Shown here piece by piece: positions 36,291-44,342 of a stretch of 64,000 nucleotides of DNA. The DNA comes from JAXMCI01 sp046349435. GTDB taxonomy: Bacteria; Pseudomonadota; Alphaproteobacteria; Dongiales; Dongiaceae. The number at the start of each line of letters is the position of its first letter. The first letter of the stretch is position 1. Location: positions 248,001 through 312,000 of the forward strand of contig JAXMCI010000002.1 in the NCBI GenBank assembly GCA_046349435.1, read 5' to 3'. The notes below the pieces were generated by a model. It saw nothing but the letters and a program-made list of their open reading frames with translations, searched no databases and was not told the origin of the DNA. The position numbers were made by a program, and so were the translations under genes.

Positions 36291-37046
36291 ATGAGCAGAT
36301 CGATCACCCCGAACGCCGGGCATGGCGCCCGTCGCATCCGTCGCCGCTCGGCGCTGCTCGGCGCCGCGCTGCTGCTGGCCGGCCTGGCCGGGGCCGGCCT
36401 CGCCGGCGCCGGCCGCGCCGACGAGGCACGCACGATTCCGCCGCCCGCGCTCGACGAGCCGCTGGCGAACGCCCCGGCCAGCGAGGTCGCGGTCCTCGCG
36501 GGCGGCTGCTTCTGGGGCGTGCAGGGCGTCTTCCAGCACGTCAAGGGCGTGCTCGGCGCGGTGTCGGGCTATGCCGGCGGCGAGGCTGCGACGGCCGAGT
36601 ACGAGACGGTCGGCAGCGGCAGCACCGGTCATGCCGAATCCGTGCGGATCACCTACGATCCGCGCCAGATCACCTATGGGCGGCTGCTGCAGGTCTATTT
36701 CTCGGTCGCCCACGATCCGACCGAGCTCAACCGCCAGGGGCCCGATGTCGGCACCCAGTACCGCTCGGCGATCTTCCCGATGAACGCCGAGCAGCAGCGG
36801 ATCGCCGCCGCCTACAAGGCGCAGCTCGACGCGGCCCACGCCTTCGCCGCGCCGGTCGCCACCACCATCGAGCCCGACCGCGCCTTCTATCCCGCCGAGG
36901 ACTATCACCAGGACTTCCTCGCCCGGCATCCGAGCCACCCCTATATCGTCTACAACGACCTGCCGAAGGTGGAGGCGTTGGAGCGGCTGTTCCCCGGCCT
37001 CTATCGCGCGGAACCGGTGCTGGTCGCCGCCACGCCCGGCGGCTGA
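36291..37046 (+). CDS. msrA: Peptide-methionine (S)-S-oxide reductase, exported
   Basis: 251 aa with an Arg-rich N-terminus and a hydrophobic export signal (ALLGAALLLAGLAGAGLAGA), then the MsrA domain. The catalytic cysteine is in GGCFWGVQGVFQ, and GYAGG, EYETVGSGSTGHAE and VAHDPTELNRQGPDVGTQYR are the conserved blocks. It reduces methionine-S-sulfoxide with thioredoxin-like donors. Export beside the exported MsrB indicates an envelope repair pair. The start ATG 36291 has GGAGCAGGTC upstream. Confidence 0.93.
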   Translation: MSRSITPNAGHGARRIRRRSALLGAALLLAGLAGAGLAGAGRADEARTIPPPALDEPLANAPASEVAVLAGGCFWGVQGVFQHVKGVLGAVSGYAGGEAATAEYETVGSGSTGHAESVRITYDPRQITYGRLLQVYFSVAHDPTELNRQGPDVGTQYRSAIFPMNAEQQRIAAAYKAQLDAAHAFAAPVATTIEPDRAFYPAEDYHQDFLARHPSHPYIVYNDLPKVEALERLFPGLYRAEPVLVAATPGG

Positions 37047-37059
37047 GGGCGGCCGGGCC

Positions 37060-38610
37060 CTAGCTCGTCTCGAACCGCGACAGCCAGCCGGCCACGCCGC
37101 CGACCACCGTCGTCGTGCCGATCACCACGAAGCTCTCGCCCGGCGAAAGCGTGCTCGTCCCGAGGCAGCCCAGCACCGAGATCAGCAGCCCGGCCGCGCC
37201 GCAGAGCATGGCCGCCTCGGCGCGATCCAGCAGGCCGGCCCGGTGCGCGTCCTTGCAGGACGCCCGGCTGTCCAGCCGATACGAGACGAACGCCGTGACG
37301 AAGCCCGGCATCAGCGGCCAGATGAGCTCGTGGTCGTAGACGAAGCGCCAGTACGCCGCGGTCGCGAGGTCGACGGAGCCCGGCGCCGAGATATAGGACA
37401 GCGAGAGCATCGCGACGAGATAGCCCAGCAGGAACATGAGGCCATAGAGAAGCCAATAGCGCTGGGCGCCATATGGCAGGCTCGACCTGAGCAAGGCGCG
37501 GGTGATCAGCGACAGCGCGATCGGCACGGAATAGACGAAAAGCGAGACGACGAACCAGAACTTGAACTTGTCGATGTCGAGATTGTGGAGCCGCGGATCG
37601 GGGCCGATTGCCGCGATGTAGAAGGCAGTCGACAGCTCGCGTCCGAGAAAGATCGCGATCAGCAGGAGCGGCGGGAAGAGAACTATGTAGCGGGCCAGGC
37701 TTTGGAGGCCGGGTCCGACGTCCGAGCGGCTGATGTCGCTGATCCTCTGCCATATCTCCGAGACGCTCGCGCTGGTGGTGACGGCGAGGCAGGCGATGGC
37801 GCGATAGTGCCTGTCCTTCAGCGCGCTCAGCTTGCCGAGCAGCTCGAAGGCGTCGCGGTAGTCCCTGGGGCCTGCCAGCCAGGCGGCGACCTCGATCGCC
37901 GCGCTCCGATATGCCGCGTCCAGCTCGCTCCATTGGATCGACTGCTTGGCAAAGAATCTCTGGTATCTGGCATCCCTGAGATGCTCCAGCAGCACATAGC
38001 GCAGGTAGCAGATATGGGCCCAGCGATACTCCAGATCACGCCGGTCGGCCGCGAAATAGGCGCTGTCGCATGCCAGTATCTGGGAATCCTCGGCCACCTC
38101 CGCGGCCCGCGCGTCATCCAGCCGTCCGAACTTGGCGACCTTCAACGCCTCGAACACCGAGATGGCGCGCTCGGGAATCCGCAGCAGGTCCAGCACGCCT
38201 TCAAGGACTATGGCAAAAGGATTGTATTTCACGTCCCAGGTGAAGATGAAGGTGACCAAGACGGCCACGATCCACGAGATGATCTCGCCCTGCGCATCGT
38301 CGTGCTGCCCGTCCAGCAGGGGTGCCAGCGGCTTGAAGAACGGGACGCTTGAGATGATCGGGCCGAAGGACCGCCTGAGCGGTCCCCAATAGTAGGTGAC
38401 CAGCAGATAGAAGATGAGCAGCAGGCTGCCGTAGGCCAGCATGCCGGTGGAGAACCCGAGGCGGCTCGTGAGCACCGAGGGGACCGCGGGGGCACCGGCG
38501 AACTGGATCTGCCGTCGCGAGAATGTCCTGGCCGCGAGGAAGCTCAGGAACAGAATGGCCAGAAACAAGGCTGCCGAATAGACCGTCTGGGCCATCGTAC
38601 GCCCCATCAT
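37060..38610 (-). CDS. Unknown polytopic membrane protein with large cytoplasmic-type middle domain
   Basis: 516 aa, not recognised. Hydrophobic segments lie at about 9-27, 57-75, 110-126, 308-324, 352-371, 385-406, 428-446, 467-485 and 495-512, so about nine helices. Residues 130-300 form a soluble helical region rich in Tyr, Arg and Asp (AYFAADRRDLEYRWAHICYL) between helices 3 and 4. Base composition is lower in GC than its neighbours and the upstream gap is AT-rich, which suggests transfer. ATG 38595 (MAQTVYS), with GGGG upstream, is an alternative start. It is read towards msrA and has no operon partner. Confidence 0.75.
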   Translation of the reverse strand: MMGRTMAQTVYSAALFLAILFLSFLAARTFSRRQIQFAGAPAVPSVLTSRLGFSTGMLAYGSLLLIFYLLVTYYWGPLRRSFGPIISSVPFFKPLAPLLDGQHDDAQGEIISWIVAVLVTFIFTWDVKYNPFAIVLEGVLDLLRIPERAISVFEALKVAKFGRLDDARAAEVAEDSQILACDSAYFAADRRDLEYRWAHICYLRYVLLEHLRDARYQRFFAKQSIQWSELDAAYRSAAIEVAAWLAGPRDYRDAFELLGKLSALKDRHYRAIACLAVTTSASVSEIWQRISDISRSDVGPGLQSLARYIVLFPPLLLIAIFLGRELSTAFYIAAIGPDPRLHNLDIDKFKFWFVVSLFVYSVPIALSLITRALLRSSLPYGAQRYWLLYGLMFLLGYLVAMLSLSYISAPGSVDLATAAYWRFVYDHELIWPLMPGFVTAFVSYRLDSRASCKDAHRAGLLDRAEAAMLCGAAGLLISVLGCLGTSTLSPGESFVVIGTTTVVGGVAGWLSRFETS

Positions 38611-38986
38611 GTTTTATTGCGATCTGTCACTGACAGACTGCTGACAGGCTGCAGCTGGGCCGTAACGCAAGACGTCTCCATTATGGCGAAAGTCGATCAA
38701 CAGTCAAGAAAATGAATGGTCTAAACCATAGGAGGAAAGTCTTTGTGGAACTGAGCGTGTCAGTTTCTCGTCGGTTCAGCGTGCAGTTGCGAAATCTGTG
38801 ATGGATTGATCTGGTGCCAAAGGTGCGATGGCTTTGAGCCAATTTTGACAATGTAGCCTCGCGTCAATCTTTGCGGGCGCCCTGCCGGCCTGATGGGGTC
38901 GCCAGGGTGGTGCGGGTGCCGGTGGCGATCCATTGCGTCGACCGGGCCCGCGAGCCTCCGGCCGGGTCGGAGGGGCTGGAAGCGGC
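38611..38986. other. AT-rich intergenic region with possible promoter and mini-ORF
   Basis: About 375 bases of markedly lower GC between two minus-strand genes. It has a direct repeat CTGACAG (in CACTGACAGACTGCTGACAGG), and a strong Shine-Dalgarno-like AGGAGGAAAG at 38730 followed by GTG 38745 opening an 18-codon frame. A single TTGAT half-site lies at 38805. No longer gene or clear terminator was found. It should hold the promoter of the unknown membrane protein. Confidence 0.45.
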
Positions 38987-39682
38987 TCAGCGCGCCTCCG
39001 TGCGTCGCCCCGCGAAGAAGGCCTGCAGGTTGCGGTCGGCGGCGGCGATGTGACGGCAGAGCAGGGCGGCGGCTTGCTCCGCCGCGCCGGCGCGGCAGGC
39101 CTCGAGCAGGCCCCGATGCTCCTGCTGCGAGAGGTGCTCGCGGCCCAGCGCCGCCAGCTGAAAGCGCAGGTAGCGGTCGGCCGCGGCGAGCTGCTGGTCG
39201 ACCAGCGCCAGCAGGCGCGGCCGGCCGGCCCGGGCGTAGAGGGTCATGTGGAAGCGGCGGTTGAGCTCGCCCAGGCGCGAGGCGTCGGGCGTGCCATCCA
39301 TCTCCTCGATCACGGCGGCGGCCCGCGCCAGGTCGTCGGTCTCGAGCGCCGGCAGCGACAGACGCAGCGCCGCCGGCTCCAGGGCGAGCCGGATCGCGTA
39401 GTTGTCGGCGGCGTCCTCGGCGCTGATCCCGGTGACAACGGCGCCGCGGTGCGGGGCGAAATCGACCAGCGCCTGCGCCTCGAGCTGGCGCAGCGCCTCG
39501 CGCACCGGCATGCGGCTGACCGCGAAGGCGGTGGCCAGCTCCTCCTGGCGGAGCGCCGTGCCGGGCGGCAGCGCGCCGCTCAGGATCGCCTGCCGCAGCA
39601 CGCTCTCGACATATTCGGTGGCCGTGCGGAAGCGGGGCGGGGCGGCGTTCGCGAGGGCCGCCAACCCGGGATGTCCAGCCAT
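38987..39682 (-). CDS. GntR-family transcriptional regulator, FCD subgroup
   Basis: 231 aa with an N-terminal winged helix (TATEYVESVLRQAILSGAL, then LATAFAVSRMPVREALRQL) and a C-terminal FCD ligand domain whose metal ligands are visible (Asn/Asp, His in NRRFHMTLYARAG and in EHRGLLEAC). It is divergent from the BenE transporter gene, with a perfect palindrome between them. It probably represses both until an aromatic or other organic acid ligand binds (inference). ATG 39682 is chosen over GTG 39694, which nearly touches the palindrome. Confidence 0.9.
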   Translation of the reverse strand: MAGHPGLAALANAAPPRFRTATEYVESVLRQAILSGALPPGTALRQEELATAFAVSRMPVREALRQLEAQALVDFAPHRGAVVTGISAEDAADNYAIRLALEPAALRLSLPALETDDLARAAAVIEEMDGTPDASRLGELNRRFHMTLYARAGRPRLLALVDQQLAAADRYLRFQLAALGREHLSQQEHRGLLEACRAGAAEQAAALLCRHIAAADRNLQAFFAGRRTEAR

Positions 39683-39696
39683 CGGCGATGCCACTT

Positions 39697-39716
39697 GTCG
39701 ATTGGATCCAATCGAC
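39697..39716. promoter_or_regulatory. 20-bp perfect palindrome, likely GntR operator
   Basis: GTCGATTGGATCCAATCGAC is its own reverse complement over all 20 bases. It lies in the 74-base gap between the divergent GntR and BenE genes. The core TTGGATCCAA is the kind of site used by FCD-type GntR repressors. Confidence 0.75.
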
Positions 39717-39756
39717 TTATAGCTCTCAGCCCGCCGATCCGCAACCGGGGGCCGCC

Positions 39757-40980
39757 ATGACCAATGCTTCCACCGACGCTGCCGCCGCGGCCCGCGGCTC
39801 CCGGGCCGTCGGGATCTGGCCGGCCGTGCTGATGGGGCTGGTGGCGGCCGCGGTCGGCTATGGCAGCTCGTTCGCTGTCGTCCTGCAGGGGCTGGCCGGG
39901 GTCGGCGCCAGCCCGGCCGAGGCGGCCTCCGGGCTGCTCATCCTCGGCACCGTGCAGGGGCTGCTGGCGATCCTCGCCGCGCTGCGCTGGCGGATGCCGA
40001 TCTCGATCGCCTGGTCGACGCCGGGGGCGGCGCTGCTGGCGGCCGCCGGCGGCGGCACCGGCTCCTTCGCCGAGGCGGTCGGCGCCTTCCTGGTCAGCGG
40101 CGCGCTGATCGTCGTGGCCGGGCTGTGGCGGCCGCTCGGGCGCGCCGTGCTGGCGATCCCCGCGGCGCTGGCCAGCGCCATGCTGGCCGGCGTGCTGCTC
40201 AGCTTCTGCGTCGCGCCCTTCAAGGCGGTCGGGCAGATCCCGCTGCTGGCCCTGCCCGTCATCGTCGCCTGGGTGCTGGTCGGCCGATTCGCCCGGCTCT
40301 ACGCCGCCCCTGCCGCAGTGCTGGTCGCCGCCCTGCTGGTCGCCTTCGGGGTCGGTGGCGGCGGCGGCGCGCCGCTGCCGGCGCACGGCCTGCTGCCGCA
40401 CCTCGTCTGGGTGACCCCGGCCTTCTCCTGGCCGGCGCTGGTCGGCATCGCGCTGCCGCTGTTCCTGGTCACCATGGCCTCGCAGAACATCCCCGGCTTC
40501 ACCGTGCTGCGCGCCAACGGCTACCAGCCGCCCGCCGGGCCGCTGCTGGTCGGCACCGGGATCGGCAGCCTCGTCTCGGCGCCGTTCGGCGGCCATGCCG
40601 TGAACCTCGCGGCGATCACCGCGGCGCTCTGCGCCGGTCCCGACGCTCATCCCGATCCCGGCCGGCGCTGGATCGCCGCGGCGGTGGCCGGCGCCTGCTA
40701 CGTCGCGCTCGGCGCCGTGACGCCGCTCGCCGCCGCGCTGGTCAGCGCCTCGCCGCCGCTGCTGATCCAGGCGGTCGCCGGGCTGGCGCTGATCGGCGCC
40801 TTCGCCGCCTCCGCCTCCGCCTTCCTCGCGGCCAAGGGTGAGCGCGACGCCGCGCTGGTCACCTTCGTCTGCACCGCGTCCGGCCTGTCGCTGCTGGGGA
40901 TCGGCTCGGCCTTCTGGGGTCTCGTCGCCGGCGGCGCGGTGCTCCTGCTGCACCGCGTCGGCGCGCGACCGGCGGGCTAG
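39757..40980 (+). CDS. benE: Benzoate/H+ symporter family transporter (BenE)
   Basis: 407 aa, about 12 membrane helices, BenE family. Typical blocks are GLVAAAVGYGSSFAVVLQ, PISIAWSTPGAALLA and MASQNIPGFTVLRANGY with FGGHAVNLAAITAALCAGPDAH. The family imports benzoate or related acids with protons. No benzoate-catabolic gene is nearby, so the true substrate may differ. Its control by the divergent GntR regulator is likely. The stop overlaps the stop of the next minus-strand gene by two bases. Confidence 0.92.
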   Translation: MTNASTDAAAAARGSRAVGIWPAVLMGLVAAAVGYGSSFAVVLQGLAGVGASPAEAASGLLILGTVQGLLAILAALRWRMPISIAWSTPGAALLAAAGGGTGSFAEAVGAFLVSGALIVVAGLWRPLGRAVLAIPAALASAMLAGVLLSFCVAPFKAVGQIPLLALPVIVAWVLVGRFARLYAAPAAVLVAALLVAFGVGGGGGAPLPAHGLLPHLVWVTPAFSWPALVGIALPLFLVTMASQNIPGFTVLRANGYQPPAGPLLVGTGIGSLVSAPFGGHAVNLAAITAALCAGPDAHPDPGRRWIAAAVAGACYVALGAVTPLAAALVSASPPLLIQAVAGLALIGAFAASASAFLAAKGERDAALVTFVCTASGLSLLGIGSAFWGLVAGGAVLLLHRVGARPAG

Positions 40981-41261
40981 CGGCCCGCGGCCGGGCGGCG
41001 AGCGCGCCGGCCGACCGTCCTGGCCGGCGGGCCGGCGCGGCCCGGCGCCTCCTCCTCCGGCAGCTCCTGGACCTCGAAGCAGCGGGCGCGCAGGTCCCAG
41101 CAGCCGACCTTCTCCGCCCGCGCGAAGCGCCGCTTGGCGGCCTCCAGCGCGCGGTCGCGGCTGCGCGCCTGGCTGATCTCGATGGTGCGCTGCCAGACGC
41201 GCGCCGCGGTCCCGTAGCTGTTCACCAGCTCGTTGTAGAAGCGCACGCGATAGGTGGTCAT
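40977..41261 (-). CDS. Small basic protein of unknown function
   Basis: 94 aa starting at ATG 41261 behind GCAGGAGGCGGG. Residues 1-50 form a strand-rich small domain (TTYRVRFYNELVNSYGTAAR, then EISQARSRDRALEAAKRRFA) that looks like the DUF2188/WGR-sized modules paired with stress genes. The tail is Pro/Arg-rich. No known function. It is convergent with benE and divergent from the DUF2267 gene, sharing the 208-base gap that holds an FNR-like box. Confidence 0.7.
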   Translation of the reverse strand: MTTYRVRFYNELVNSYGTAARVWQRTIEISQARSRDRALEAAKRRFARAEKVGCWDLRARCFEVQELPEEEAPGRAGPPARTVGRRARRPAAGR

Positions 41262-41397
41262 TCCCGCCTCCTGCAGGCTCGGCGCCTTCCACCCACGCCA
41301 GGCGACCCGGTTCGGTCGTGAGCCATCACCATGCCGGCGCGTGGCCGTGCCGACCATGATCCAGCGCAAACCGCCGGGCGCGGCAAAGGTTGCCCGC

Positions 41398-41411
41398 CTG
41401 ACCTGGATCAA
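41398..41411. promoter_or_regulatory. FNR/FixK-type box upstream of the DUF2267 gene
   Basis: CTGACCTGGATCAA matches TTGAY-N4-RTCAA except for the first base. It ends 58 bases before the DUF2267 ATG at 41470, the same spacing as the FtsH box, which supports it. Confidence 0.6.
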
Positions 41412-41469
41412 GGCATGCGGCCGCCACCGCTGGTGCAATTGCCGCATCTCGTCACCGGAGGATCAGCAG

Positions 41470-41907
41470 ATGAGCGGCACCGGCCTCGCCAGCTTCGACA
41501 CCACGCTGCAGGAAACCAATCTCTGGCTGAAGGGCATCGAGGCGCGGCTGCGCGACCATGACCGCCACCTCGCCTATGTCGCGCTGCGCGCCACGCTGCA
41601 CGCGCTGCGCGACCGCATCGGCGCGGAGAACGCGGTGCATCTCGGCGCGCAGCTGCCGATGCTGCTGCGCGGCCTCTACTACGAGGGCTGGCGGATGGCG
41701 GCGCCGGCGAGCCGCGAGCGGCACAAGGCGGAGTTCCTCGCCCATGTCGCGCGCGAGCTGCCCGAGGCGGTCGATCCGGAAAGGGCGGCGCGCGCCGTGT
41801 TCTTCGTGATGTGGCAGAAGATCGACGCCGGCGAGGTCGGCAAGCTGCTGCGCATCCTGCCGGCCGAGCTGCGCGACCTGTGGGCCGAGGGCGACGCCGC
41901 GGCCTGA
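41470..41907 (+). CDS. DUF2267-family protein
   Basis: 145 aa, helical. It contains the DUF2267 pattern: FDTTLQETNLWLKGIEARL, then AYVALRATLHALRDRIGAEN, AQLPMLLRGLYYEGW and a C-terminal repeat with VFFVMWQKIDAGEVGKLL. ATG 41470 has GGAGGATCAGCAG upstream. The family is common in stress and low-oxygen clusters but has no established function. The FNR-like box upstream suggests induction when oxygen is low. Confidence 0.85.
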   Translation: MSGTGLASFDTTLQETNLWLKGIEARLRDHDRHLAYVALRATLHALRDRIGAENAVHLGAQLPMLLRGLYYEGWRMAAPASRERHKAEFLAHVARELPEAVDPERAARAVFFVMWQKIDAGEVGKLLRILPAELRDLWAEGDAAA

Positions 41908-41915
41908 GCGTTCTC

Positions 41916-42437
41916 CTAAGAGTCCACGACCCAGGCTGCCGGTTTCGCCGCCCCGCGCGGCGGCACCGGCAGCCGCCAGCGCATCATCGGGGTCGCCGCG
42001 AAGCCGGCGTCGGCGAGCGCCGATTGCAGCCCGCGCGGCCGGTCGTCGGTGGCCGCGGCCGTCACCGGCAGGTGGACGATCACCGCCCGGCAGTCGCTCG
42101 CCTCGGCCTGGCTGCGCATGGCGCGGAGCAGCGTGCCGGCCACCGGGCGGGGATCGATCAGGTTCGGCACCACCAGCTCGGCGTTCAGCACCTGCTCGCC
42201 CTGCTGCAGGTCGAGGCAGCTGTGGAAGGTGCAGAGCCCGTAGATGTAGCGGCTCTCGTCCTCGGCCAGCAGGATGCCGCTGCCGCCGCCTGCGCCGATC
42301 TCGGCCAGGCCGCGGACCAGCCCGCGCCAGCGCTCGATGGTCAGTGCCGGCGCGGCGATCCGGGCCAGGGGAAAGGCCGCGTCCGCCCGCTCGGGGCATA
42401 TTCTCAGGGCGGCGTAGCGGCGCACCGGGGCGTCCAT
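41916..42437 (-). CDS. GNAT-like protein of unknown substrate
   Basis: 173 aa. The order (basic N-terminus, SRYIYGLCTFHSCLD strand, then VLNAELVVPNLIDPRPVAGTLLRAM and a strand AVIVHLPV) resembles GNAT acetyltransferases, where the helix after the beta-strand bears the CoA site, but the Q/RxxGxG/A loop is not clear. It diverges from the FnrN regulator gene, and the FNR-like box between them could control both. ATG 42437 is chosen. The assignment is by pattern only. Confidence 0.65.
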   Translation of the reverse strand: MDAPVRRYAALRICPERADAAFPLARIAAPALTIERWRGLVRGLAEIGAGGGSGILLAEDESRYIYGLCTFHSCLDLQQGEQVLNAELVVPNLIDPRPVAGTLLRAMRSQAEASDCRAVIVHLPVTAAATDDRPRGLQSALADAGFAATPMMRWRLPVPPRGAAKPAAWVVDS

Positions 42438-42498
42438 GGGCACTCTGGGGACGGGACGGAAACCGGGGCCATGCTCGCCCAGGCGCGCCGCGGCGAAA

Positions 42499-42512
42499 AT
42501 GATCCAGGTCAA
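42499..42512. promoter_or_regulatory. FNR/FixK-type box between the GNAT-like gene and fnrN
   Basis: ATGATCCAGGTCAA matches TTGAY-N4-RTCAA except for the first base. It is 77 bases before the FnrN-type GTG start and 62 before the GNAT-like ATG. It fits autoregulation of the regulator. Confidence 0.6.
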
Positions 42513-42588
42513 GATCGTTGCAATGGCCGGCGTCGGCGCGCATCTTTACGGTGGATTGTCGGATTGCTCCCCAAAGGTATCGAACGCC

Positions 42589-43332
42589 GTGTCGACCCGT
42601 CAGCTCGCGCACCGCCAGCAGGAGCCGGCGCCGACCACCGTGGTCGGCTCGCCCTGCAATCATTGCGAGGTGCGCGAGATCAGCGTCTGCGGCGTGCTCA
42701 CCGCGGCCGAGATCGAGCGGCTGCGGGCGATCCTCAATACCCAGCACTACGAGGCCGGCCAGATCGTCATCCGCGAGGGCGACTCGGCCGACAGCCTGTT
42801 CAACGTCGTCTCGGGCACGGTGCGGCTCTACAAGCTGCTGCCCGACGGCCGGCGCCAGATCACCGGCTTCCTGCTGCCCGGCGACTTCCTCGGCATCGCC
42901 CTCAACGACGTCTACGCCTACACCGCCGAGGCGGTCGACACCGTGCATCTCTGCCGCTTCCCGCGGCGCCGGCTCGAGGCGCTGCTGTCGGAGATGCCGA
43001 GCCTGGAGCACAGCCTGCTCGGCCGGGCGGCCGGCGAGATCGTGCTCGCCCAGGACCAGATGCTGCTGCTCGGCCGCAAGACGGCGCGCGAGCGGGTCGC
43101 CTCCTTCCTGCTGATGATGGCCGAGCGGGAGGGCCGCGCCGGCCGCCGGACCGACCGCATCGAGCTGGCGATGACCCGCTCCGACATCGCCGACTTCCTC
43201 GGCCTCACCACCGAGACGGTGAGCCGCACGCTCAGCCAGCTGAAGCAGGACGGGATGATCGGCATCGTCGGCCGCGGCCGGGTCGACCTGCTGCGGCCCG
43301 AATCGCTGGTCGAGCTGCGCGACGCCGGCTGA
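42589..43332 (+). CDS. fnrN: Crp/Fnr-family regulator with [4Fe-4S] cysteines (FnrN type)
   Basis: 247 aa oxygen sensor and transcription regulator. Cys23, Cys26 and Cys34 (CNHCEVREISVC) plus Cys122 (VDTVHLCRF) are the four expected cluster ligands. A cyclic-nucleotide-like domain follows (EAGQIVIREGDSADSLF). The helix-turn-helix, RSDIADFLGLTTETVSRTL, carries the E..SR residues that read TTGAT half-sites. Loss of the cluster in air would switch it off. FNR-like boxes upstream of ftsH, phaC/ATPase, DUF2267, the 93-aa gene and itself make it the likely regulator of the island. GTG 42589 is a choice; ATG 42523 is possible. Confidence 0.9.
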   Translation: MSTRQLAHRQQEPAPTTVVGSPCNHCEVREISVCGVLTAAEIERLRAILNTQHYEAGQIVIREGDSADSLFNVVSGTVRLYKLLPDGRRQITGFLLPGDFLGIALNDVYAYTAEAVDTVHLCRFPRRRLEALLSEMPSLEHSLLGRAAGEIVLAQDQMLLLGRKTARERVASFLLMMAEREGRAGRRTDRIELAMTRSDIADFLGLTTETVSRTLSQLKQDGMIGIVGRGRVDLLRPESLVELRDAG

Positions 43333-43338
43333 GCCGGC

Positions 43339-44244
43339 TCACCCGGACGCTGCCGCCTCCGCCAGAAGCCAGTCCCGCAGCGCCGCGATCTCCGGCCGCG
43401 CCGCCGCGTCCGGCAGCGTGACGACGTAGTACGCGAAGGGCGTCGGCAGCGCGAGCGCGAAGGGGCAGACCAGCCGCCCGGCCGCGAGGTCGCCGACGAC
43501 GTGCGAGGTGCTGCCGAGCGCCACCCCGTGGCCCTCGATGGCCGCCTGCAGCGCCATGCTGTGCTGGTTGAAGCGGGGACCGCGGTCGGCTTCCACGCCG
43601 GCGACGCCCGCGGTCGCCAGCCAGGCCCGCCAGTCCGGCCAGCCGCCCGAGGCGGTGGTCCAGTCCGAATGCAGCAGCGTGTGATGGGCGAGGTCGGCGG
43701 GCTGGCGCAGCCCCTGCGGCCCCTCGAGCAGGCGCGGGCTGCAGACCGGGCAGACCTCGTCGCCGAGCAGCCTGGTCGCCGCCAGCCCGGGCAGCTGGCC
43801 GGCGCTGTAGCGGATCGCCACATCGGCGTCGCCGCGGGCGAGGTCGGCGATCTCCGTCGTCGCCTCGATCAGCAGGTCGATCTCGGGATGGCGGCGGCGA
43901 AAGCGGTCGAGCCGCGGCACCAGCCAGGTCGAGGCGAAGGAGGGCACGACGCTGACCGTCAGCCGGTTGCGCCGGTGCTCGCGGATCCGCCGCACGCCCT
44001 GGCGCAGCCCGTCGAAGGCGCGGCGCAGCTCGCTCAGCCCGGCGGCCCCGGCCGGGGTCGGCACCCAGCGGCCTTCGACGCGGCGCAGCAGCGCGGCGCC
44101 GAGATCCTGCTCCAGCAGCTTCACCTGCTGGCTGACCGCGGCGGTGGTGACGTGCAGCTCGTCCGCCGCCAGCTTGAAGCTGCCATGGCGGGCCGCGGCC
44201 TCGAAGGCGCGGAGCGCATTGAGCGAGGGCAGTCGGCTCTCCAT
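43339..44244 (-). CDS. LysR-family regulator (GcvA-like)
   Basis: 301 aa. N-terminal winged helix MESRLPSLNALRAFEAAARH, then GSFKLAADELHVTTAAVSQ and the linker, with LLRRVEGRWVPTPAGAA; the C-terminal periplasmic-binding-like domain carries the ligand site (DVAIRYSAGQLPGLAAT). This arrangement matches the GcvA branch. It is convergent with fnrN and divergent from the DUF1127 gene; a CTAAAG-N5-CTTTAG dyad sits directly upstream. Ligand unknown. Confidence 0.9.
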   Translation of the reverse strand: MESRLPSLNALRAFEAAARHGSFKLAADELHVTTAAVSQQVKLLEQDLGAALLRRVEGRWVPTPAGAAGLSELRRAFDGLRQGVRRIREHRRNRLTVSVVPSFASTWLVPRLDRFRRRHPEIDLLIEATTEIADLARGDADVAIRYSAGQLPGLAATRLLGDEVCPVCSPRLLEGPQGLRQPADLAHHTLLHSDWTTASGGWPDWRAWLATAGVAGVEADRGPRFNQHSMALQAAIEGHGVALGSTSHVVGDLAAGRLVCPFALALPTPFAYYVVTLPDAAARPEIAALRDWLLAEAAASG

Positions 44245-44247
44245 GAA

Positions 44248-44264
44248 CTAAAGATATTCTTTAG
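44248..44264. promoter_or_regulatory. CTAAAG-N5-CTTTAG dyad at the LysR start
   Basis: CTAAAGATATTCTTTAG is an interrupted palindrome three bases before the LysR ATG codon. Placement in the divergent gap and T-N11-A-like spacing fit a LysR-type autoregulatory site. A second feature in the gap is the repeated ATCGCAT-like sequence near 44305-44325. Confidence 0.5.
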
Positions 44265-44342
44265 AGAGGGCCCAGGCAATCTGGTTTGGCCATCGCCAGA
44301 TATCATCGCATCTATCGCATGCATGGTGCGATGGAGGCAGCG

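Noticed and set aside
38805..38819. FNR-like site in the AT-rich gap
   Set aside because: TTGATCTGGTGCCA has a good first half only.
41353..41367. Second FNR-like box near the DUF2267 gene (ATGATCCAGCGCAA)
   Set aside because: Three mismatches from the consensus, and a better box lies 45 bases further on.
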